From positions 1-10,751 of the forward strand of contig JBGQAM010000057.1 in the NCBI GenBank assembly GCA_041494275.1: DNA of 10,751 bases, written 5' to 3'. The position numbers were made by a program, and so were the translations under genes. This document shows, piece by piece, positions 6,631-10,751 of this stretch. The DNA comes from COMBO-56-21 sp041494275 (GTDB taxonomy: Archaea; Thermoplasmatota; Thermoplasmata; UBA10834). A model generated the notes under the pieces. That model was given only the letters and a program-made list of their open reading frames with translations. It did not search any database and was not told where the DNA came from. Each line of letters opens with the position of its first letter. Position 1 is the stretch's first letter.

Positions 6631-6948
6631 GCATTCGATCGCCGATTCGCGAGTCTCGTTCGCGGGCAGGGGTGTTTTGGCGGATAAAGCTCTATTCGCG
6701 GATCTCCTGCGTTATGGTCGCTTCGTCCCCTGTTGGGGATCTTGCTTCAATCCCCTTCCGATTAGAGAGAAATGGTTTGTGAGGGGTTAGAAACCCCTCC
6801 TTTCAACTACCCTTCCCGAGATACCATGGATTGGGTGTGTTGTACCTTGCGAAACCGAGCCAGTCAATTTGGTGGGTTCAGATTCCACAGGGTCCACCAT
6901 GATTCTCGGAAGAAACCATAAAGAGGTTGGGACAGTACTGCCGACTAG
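6605..6948. other. Gene-free region with stacked hairpins and short repeats
   Basis: No credible reading frame on either strand. TTCGCG occurs at 6646-6651, 6659-6664 and 6695-6700. The first and third copies sit in related 13-mers (6645-6657, 6694-6706) that match at 11 positions. At 6725-6800 alternating C4 and G4 blocks form hairpins: TCCCC/GGGGA (6726-6730/6735-6739), the competing GGGGAT/ATCCCC (6735-6740/6750-6755), and an 8-bp stem GAGGGGTT/AACCCCTC (6781-6788/6792-6799). A tRNA-like 3' end lies at 6872-6899, and the FkbM promoter candidate at 6911-6923. It may be a non-coding RNA or control region; the kind is unknown. Confidence 0.4.
6911..6923 (+). promoter_or_regulatory. BRE/TATA-like promoter element of the FkbM gene
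   Basis: AGAAACCATAAAG, with the ATAAA centre about 29 bases before the ATG at 6949. There is no ribosome-binding site before that ATG, so a leaderless transcript is likely. Confidence 0.4.
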
Positions 6949-7737
6949 ATGGCTAGCCCAATGGTCAGCTTTCTGAGCTGGGACGATTCGGTCAGGGTCA
7001 TCAAGCGGGTCAAGAATTGGCCTTCGTTCTTCGTGGACTGGTCCAGGCTTACGGGGAGGCGCGGACCGTCCGTCGTGAAGATGAGGGACGGCATGCGACT
7101 CCTCGCAAGATCTCGTTCGGAGGACAAGGACGTCATCCGCGGGGTCGTGCTGAACCGAGAGTACTCTCCGGAAGGATTCGGGATAGGAAGCCATGATACC
7201 GTTGTCGATATCGGCGCGCATATTGGCGCCTTCACTGTCGCATCGGCCAGATCCGCGACAGAGGGCATCGTGTACGCCCTCGAACCCGTGGAGGCGAACT
7301 ACGAGCTCCTGCTTCGGAACATCGAACTGAACGGACTGAAGAACGTCGTTCCGACGAAGTTGGCTGTGGCTAAGGACACTGGTAAGAGAGAGATGTTCGT
7401 CCAGGAAGATGCGACGTCTGGACATTCGTTTCATTATCGCAGCAATCGGAATCCAGTGGTCGTGGACACGACCTCATTGGAGGATTTCATTGACCGCCTG
7501 AGCATCAAGAAGATCGATCTTCTCAAGATAGACTGCGAAGGGGCGGAGTACGAGATCCTCACGAACTGCCCGGAGAGGGTCTTCTCGATGATCCGACGGA
7601 TAGGCATGGAGTATCACTTTGGCGAGGACAAGAAGGACCCTCAGGTCCTCATCGACATCCTGGAAGAGAATCAATTCAAAGTAACGATGTCGAGCCCCAA
7701 AGACTGGGGCGGGATGATCTTCGCGACAAGACGATGA
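6949..7737 (+). CDS. FkbM-family SAM-dependent methyltransferase
   Basis: A 262-residue methyltransferase of the FkbM family, which O-methylates sugars and related hydroxyl compounds. The SAM-binding loop is VVDIGAHIGAF at 85-95, with the acidic ribose-binding residue in ALEPVEANYELL (E112). NIELNGLKNV at 124-133 and DTTSLEDFI at 173-181 follow, then the family's diagnostic LLKIDCEGAEYEIL at 191-204 and a closing GMEYHF at 219-224. Length is normal for the family. The ATG at 6949 fits a leaderless message from the promoter at 6911-6923. The gene heads the plus-strand run of nucleotide-sugar genes, 98 bases before the epimerase, so the target is probably the sugar made by that cassette or the finished glycan; this is inferred from neighbours. 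Confidence 0.85.
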   Translation: MASPMVSFLSWDDSVRVIKRVKNWPSFFVDWSRLTGRRGPSVVKMRDGMRLLARSRSEDKDVIRGVVLNREYSPEGFGIGSHDTVVDIGAHIGAFTVASARSATEGIVYALEPVEANYELLLRNIELNGLKNVVPTKLAVAKDTGKREMFVQEDATSGHSFHYRSNRNPVVVDTTSLEDFIDRLSIKKIDLLKIDCEGAEYEILTNCPERVFSMIRRIGMEYHFGEDKKDPQVLIDILEENQFKVTMSSPKDWGGMIFATRR

Positions 7738-7835
7738 CCTCTGAGCGCCCTGGTTGGCGGCCTCCCTGCCCCCATTTCCAGAGGACAAGCCTAAAGAATG
7801 GGACTGCCATAAGTCCCTCGTTCGGGAGAATTCAG

Positions 7836-8783
7836 ATGGCAATAATGGTGACGGGCGGAGCAGGATTCATCGGCAGTCAGCTCGTGGACGAGCTGCTGGC
7901 CAAGGGAGAAGAAGTCAGGGTCCTCGACGACTTCTCCTCTGGCAGGATGGAGTTCGTGGCTCCCCACAAGGACGACAAGCGGTTCAAGCTGGCGAAGGTC
8001 GACATCAGGAACCTCTCAGCGATCAAGAAGCTGTTCAAGGACTGCGACACGGTCTACCATCTCGCTGCCAACCCAGACGCGCGAAGGGGGATCACGAACA
8101 CGCGCTTAGACCTGGAACTGGAGACAGAGGCGACCTACAACGTCCTGGAATCCATGAGGCTCTCAGATGTGAAGGAGATAGTGTTCTCATCGAGCGGCAC
8201 GATCTATGGCGAAACCCCCGTTCGGCCGATCGCGGAGGAGTACGGCCCCGTTCTTCCGATATCGTTGTACGGCGCCGGCAAACTTGCGTCTGAAGGGCTG
8301 ATCAGCGCATTCTGCGGGACCTTCGGTTTGAAGGCCTGGATATACCGTTTCGCGAACGTGGTCGGACCTCGAATGACGCACGGAGTGATATTCGATCTCG
8401 TGAACAAGCTCGAGAAAGACAAGTCCGAGCTCGAAGTCCTCGGCGACGGGACGCAGAACAAGCCATACATCCATGTCAGCGACTGCATCAGCGGGATGTT
8501 CTTCGGCAAGAAGGCGTCTCAAGACCAGTTGAACGTATTGAACCTCGGTGTCGAAAGCACGACCGCTGTCTCCGAGATAGCCGAGAAGATAGTCTCTGAG
8601 AAGGGACTCATGAACTGCAGGATACGGTACACCGGTTCGGAACGAGGATGGCCGGGAGACGTGCCCCAGTTCAGGTTCGATGTCAGGAAGATGACTCAGC
8701 TCGGTTGGAAGGTCAAGTACTCCTCGGGCCAGGCGGTCGCGAAGGCCATCCGAGAACTGCTCGACGAACGGAAGAGGAAGTAG
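7836..8783 (+). CDS. NAD-dependent sugar epimerase/dehydratase (extended SDR family)
   Basis: A 315-residue extended short-chain dehydrogenase acting on a nucleotide sugar. The Rossmann loop TGGAGFIGSQL is at 6-16, with D31-D32 after the second strand for NAD ribose. Next come YHLAANPDARRG (74-85), FSSSGTIYGE (117-126) with the catalytic Ser/Thr, the YxxxK pair Y145/K149 in SLYGAGKLASEG, and RFANVVGPR (171-179). GDGTQNKPYIHVSD (203-216) is the substrate-side motif of GalE/WbpP-like epimerases. The frame is open from 7734, but the ATG at 7836 starts the Rossmann fold at once and GGGAG lies seven bases before it. It ends two bases before the nucleotidyltransferase start, so the two are surely one operon. 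The substrate is uncertain: UDP-hexose epimerisation is the family default, but the neighbours suggest a nucleotide-activated heptose. Confidence 0.87.
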   Translation: MAIMVTGGAGFIGSQLVDELLAKGEEVRVLDDFSSGRMEFVAPHKDDKRFKLAKVDIRNLSAIKKLFKDCDTVYHLAANPDARRGITNTRLDLELETEATYNVLESMRLSDVKEIVFSSSGTIYGETPVRPIAEEYGPVLPISLYGAGKLASEGLISAFCGTFGLKAWIYRFANVVGPRMTHGVIFDLVNKLEKDKSELEVLGDGTQNKPYIHVSDCISGMFFGKKASQDQLNVLNLGVESTTAVSEIAEKIVSEKGLMNCRIRYTGSERGWPGDVPQFRFDVRKMTQLGWKVKYSSGQAVAKAIRELLDERKRK

Positions 8784-8785
8784 TC

Positions 8786-9520
8786 ATGCAAGTGGTCGTT
8801 CTCGCCGGAGGCCTCGCTACCAGACTCGGCAGTCTCACAGATCGCTCTCCGAAGTCGATGGTCGAGATCGAGGGACATCCGTTCATCGCGTACCAGCTCT
8901 CCATGCTGAAGCGTTTCGGAGTCAACAAAGTGCTTCTATGCGTCGGGCACATGGGCAATCAGATCCAGGAGTTCGTCGGAGACGGGAGCCGGTTCGGTCT
9001 TGAGGTCTCCTACAGCGACGAGGGGTTGCATCTACTCGGGACCGCAGGAGCCCTGAAGAACGCGGAACCTCTCCTGGAGGGCGAGTTCGCCGTGGTCTAC
9101 GGTGATTCGTTTTTCACATTGCCGATCGCTACCATCTGGGACAAGTTCCTGAAGTCCAAGTCCCCTGCGATGATGGTCGTTCTCAAGAACAAGAACAGGT
9201 ACGGTGCGAGCAACTGCGAAGTCAAATCCGGACTCGTGACCAAGTACGCGAAGGGCTCGAAGACCCAATCGTTCGAGTACATCGACTTCGGATTGGTCTG
9301 TATGAAGAGATCGCTCCTGTCCTCGATTCCAGGCGGCACCAAGACCGACATGTCGGTCATCTTCTCCTCCCTGGTCGGCAAGAAGAAGCTCCTGGCGTAT
9401 GAGGTGTTCCAGCGGTTCTACGAGGTCGGCTCCGTCCAAGGCATCGCGGAGTTCGCTGAATACGTGAAGGACGCTGGGCATGACAGCCTTCTATGGTCTT
9501 CGGGTGCTTGTCCCGAATGA
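8786..9520 (+). CDS. Sugar-phosphate nucleotidyltransferase (HddC/RmlA-like)
   Basis: A 244-residue GT-A-fold nucleotidyltransferase that joins a sugar 1-phosphate to an NTP, giving NDP-sugar and pyrophosphate. The nucleotide-binding loop is VVLAGGLATRLGSLTDRSPK at 4-23, followed by SMVEIEGHPFI. GTAGALKNAEPLL at 86-98 and VVYGDSFF at 104-111 (metal-binding D108) follow. YIDFGLVCMKR at 168-178 and FYEVGS near 212-217 complete the fold. It is compact, as in HddC-type enzymes, with no acyltransferase tail. The ATG at 8786 is preferred to an upstream in-frame start because the LAGG motif must be near the N-terminus and GAGG lies eight bases before it. Genes on either side (epimerase, GHMP kinase, SIS isomerase) suggest D-glycero-D-manno-heptose 1-phosphate guanylyltransferase activity; a hexose substrate cannot be ruled out. 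Confidence 0.85.
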   Translation: MQVVVLAGGLATRLGSLTDRSPKSMVEIEGHPFIAYQLSMLKRFGVNKVLLCVGHMGNQIQEFVGDGSRFGLEVSYSDEGLHLLGTAGALKNAEPLLEGEFAVVYGDSFFTLPIATIWDKFLKSKSPAMMVVLKNKNRYGASNCEVKSGLVTKYAKGSKTQSFEYIDFGLVCMKRSLLSSIPGGTKTDMSVIFSSLVGKKKLLAYEVFQRFYEVGSVQGIAEFAEYVKDAGHDSLLWSSGACPE

Positions 9521-9542
9521 CTGGCTAGAGGGATTCCAGGGG

Positions 9543-9558
9543 CGAAAGGGCAATATAC
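9543..9558 (+). promoter_or_regulatory. Possible internal promoter before the sugar kinase
   Basis: CGAAAGGGCAATATAC in the 97-base gap. A purine-rich BRE-like block is followed by an AATATA core; a start site would fall near 9582, giving a leader of about 36 bases that includes the ribosome-binding site at 9615-9622. Confidence 0.35.
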
Positions 9559-9614
9559 CATTTGTTGGCTATGAGGACCGGTACTAGGACTTCAGAACGG
9601 TATCACATTTTGTC

Positions 9615-9622
9615 GAGGTGGT
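9615..9622 (+). promoter_or_regulatory. Shine-Dalgarno-like site overlapping the only kinase start codon
   Basis: GAGGTGGT is a strong match to the archaeal 16S 3' end, but it contains the GTG at 9618, the only conventional in-frame start near the N-terminus. Either the GTG is used without this site, or an unusual codon just downstream (ATA at 9624) starts the protein. Confidence 0.4.
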
Positions 9623-10619
9623 CATAATCATCGTATCGCGAGCGCCTGTAAGAATCTCGCTTGGAGGCGGGGGGACGGATTTGGAATCGTACTACTCCAA
9701 GTTCGGCGGGTTCCTCATCGCAGGCGCGATCGACAAGTATGTCCATGTCTGCGCGAACCGGAGGTTCCACAAATCGATCAGACTCAGCTATTCCCAAACG
9801 GAGATCGTGGACCGCGTCGAGGACATCAAGCACAAGATCTTCCGAGAGGCTTTGTCGATGGTGGCAATCGATGGCGGCATCGAGCTGGTATCCATCGCGG
9901 ACGTCCCGGCCAATTGCGGCCTCGGGACTTCGAGCAGCTTCACAGTCGCCCTGCTGAATGCACTGTACACCTACAAGAGGGACTTCGTCACTCAAAAGCA
10001 GCTCGCAGACAAAGCGTGCGAGCTCGAGATAGAGCGGCTTGGCGAGCCCATAGGAAAGCAGGACCAGTACATCAGCGCGTTCGGGGGCCTGACCTGCCTG
10101 ACATTCGAGAAGAACGGGGCCGTTCGCGTCGAGCCGTTGAAAATATCCGCAGAACATGCGAGGGAGCTGGAGAACAACATCCTTCTGTTCTACACTGGCA
10201 TCGAGAGAAGCGCGTCTGATATACTTACCGAGCAGAATGAGAGAAGCAAGAAGAACGAGCCGCCCGTGCTCGATGTTCTGCACAAGATCAAGGACATCGG
10301 CATCAAGACAAGGCATGCGTTCGAGAGCGGCGACCTGGACAAGTTCGGCGAGCTGCTCGACGAGCACTGGAGGATAAAGAAGAACCTCTCAGGCAAGGTG
10401 TCCAACGAGTTCATAGACAAGTGTTATGACACCGCGAGGAAAAGCGGAGCGCTCGGGGGCAAGATCATGGGCGCTGGTGGGGGAGGGTTCTTCCTGTTCT
10501 ACTGCAGCGAGAAGAAGGGGAAGCTGATGTCTGCGATGAAAGCCGCCGGCCTTCAGCATATGCCATTCAGGTTCGACCACGAAGGCGCAAAGATATTGGC
10601 CAACGTGAGGGGTTCGTAA
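9618..10619 (+). CDS. GHMP-family sugar kinase (HddA-like D-glycero-D-manno-heptose 7-phosphate kinase)
   Basis: A 333-residue GHMP kinase that phosphorylates a sugar phosphate at carbon 1 with ATP. Motif 1, SRAPVRISLGGGGTDLESYY at 7-26, has the GGGGTDLxxYY form typical of HddA heptose kinases rather than galactokinases. The ATP-binding motif 2 is NCGLGTSSSFTVALLNAL at 99-116. GEPIGKQDQYISAFGG at 142-157 is the catalytic/substrate segment conserved in this subgroup, and motif 3 is GGKIMGAGGGGFFLFY at 280-295. Length fits the family. The start is a GTG whose surroundings are odd (see the overlapping ribosome-binding site). It follows the nucleotidyltransferase by 97 bases and precedes the isomerase gene by 15, the order expected for a kinase feeding the nucleotidyltransferase. 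Heptose specificity is inferred from subgroup motifs and the SIS neighbour. Confidence 0.87.
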   Translation: MVIIIVSRAPVRISLGGGGTDLESYYSKFGGFLIAGAIDKYVHVCANRRFHKSIRLSYSQTEIVDRVEDIKHKIFREALSMVAIDGGIELVSIADVPANCGLGTSSSFTVALLNALYTYKRDFVTQKQLADKACELEIERLGEPIGKQDQYISAFGGLTCLTFEKNGAVRVEPLKISAEHARELENNILLFYTGIERSASDILTEQNERSKKNEPPVLDVLHKIKDIGIKTRHAFESGDLDKFGELLDEHWRIKKNLSGKVSNEFIDKCYDTARKSGALGGKIMGAGGGGFFLFYCSEKKGKLMSAMKAAGLQHMPFRFDHEGAKILANVRGS

Positions 10620-10634
10620 CGAGGTTGATTCGGA

Positions 10635-10751
10635 ATGACAAATACGAAAGCGATGATTGACGAGCATCTGAAAGAGACCGAGGCTATCGCGTCCAAGACC
10701 TCAAGGGATTCGTTGGCCAAGATAGTCGATCTCCTGTTCTCCGCCTGGAAG
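10635..10751 (+). CDS. Probable SIS-domain phosphoheptose isomerase, N-terminal part (cut by window edge)
   Basis: The first 39 codons of a gene that runs off the right edge. Residues 7-39 include MIDEHLKETEAIASKTSRD and an amphipathic helix ending in DLLFSAWK. This pattern matches the helical start of GmhA-type isomerases (EHxxET near the N-terminus, then a helix leading to the G-x-GNGGSA sugar-isomerase loop, which would fall outside the window). GmhA converts sedoheptulose 7-phosphate to D-glycero-D-manno-heptose 7-phosphate, the substrate of HddA. GAGGTTGAT at 10621-10629 lies five bases before the ATG. The 15-base gap after the kinase indicates co-transcription. With so little of the protein, the family call leans on its neighbours. 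Confidence 0.6.
   Translation, partial: MTNTKAMIDEHLKETEAIASKTSRDSLAKIVDLLFSAWK

Noticed and set aside
3955..6682. Shared 11-mer GTGTTTTGGCG at 3955-3965 and 6672-6682
   Set aside because: In a window of this size several 11-mer coincidences are expected, and the flanks do not match.
6741..6780. CRISPR-repeat-like words (GCTTCAATCC, TTTCAAC) in the 6605-6948 gap
   Set aside because: Only single copies occur; there is no regular repeat-spacer pattern anywhere in the window.
6787..7434. Minus-strand frame of 215 codons opposite the FkbM gene
   Set aside because: It overlaps a gene with clear methyltransferase motifs and shows no recognisable domain.

Overview
The window looks archaeal. Ribosome-binding sites of the GGTGAT/GGAGG type stand before several genes. 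Other genes have no such site but an A/T-rich TATA-like element about 26-29 bases before the start codon, as expected for leaderless archaeal transcripts. The protein families also fit: a GT2 glycosyltransferase with two C-terminal membrane helices, a zinc-ribbon/one-helix/exported-domain protein, and GT-C-like membrane proteins. A euryarchaeal or Thermoplasmatota-type genome is my guess; I cannot name the species. Base composition is moderately G+C rich.

Layout. On the minus strand, 1-246 is the first part of a DUF1972-type glycosyltransferase and 385-1317 is a GT2 glycosyltransferase. Divergent from them on the plus strand are a large membrane protein (1601-3244), probably a GT-C-type glycosyltransferase, and a DUF3800 RNase H-fold protein (3297-3932). 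On the minus strand again are a zinc-ribbon membrane protein (4187-4660) and a DUF268-family SAM methyltransferase (4761-5561). Divergent from these is a secreted protein of unknown family (5820-6530) that ends in a hairpin plus T-rich terminator. A 418-base gap follows, with several hairpins and short repeats. The rest is a plus-strand run: FkbM methyltransferase (6949-7737), NAD-dependent sugar epimerase (7836-8783), sugar-phosphate nucleotidyltransferase (8786-9520), GHMP sugar kinase (9618-10619), and the first 39 codons of a probable SIS-domain phosphoheptose isomerase (10635 to the window end).

Together this is a surface-glycan locus. Kinase, nucleotidyltransferase and isomerase resemble the bacterial HddA/HddC/GmhA set that makes nucleotide-activated D-glycero-D-manno-heptose. 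The epimerase could modify that sugar and the two methyltransferases could decorate it or the glycan. The GT2, DUF1972 and GT-C-like proteins could assemble and transfer the glycan on a lipid carrier. Assignment to heptose rather than another sugar is inference from family and gene order. DUF3800, the zinc-ribbon protein and the secreted protein have no evident step in this pathway.
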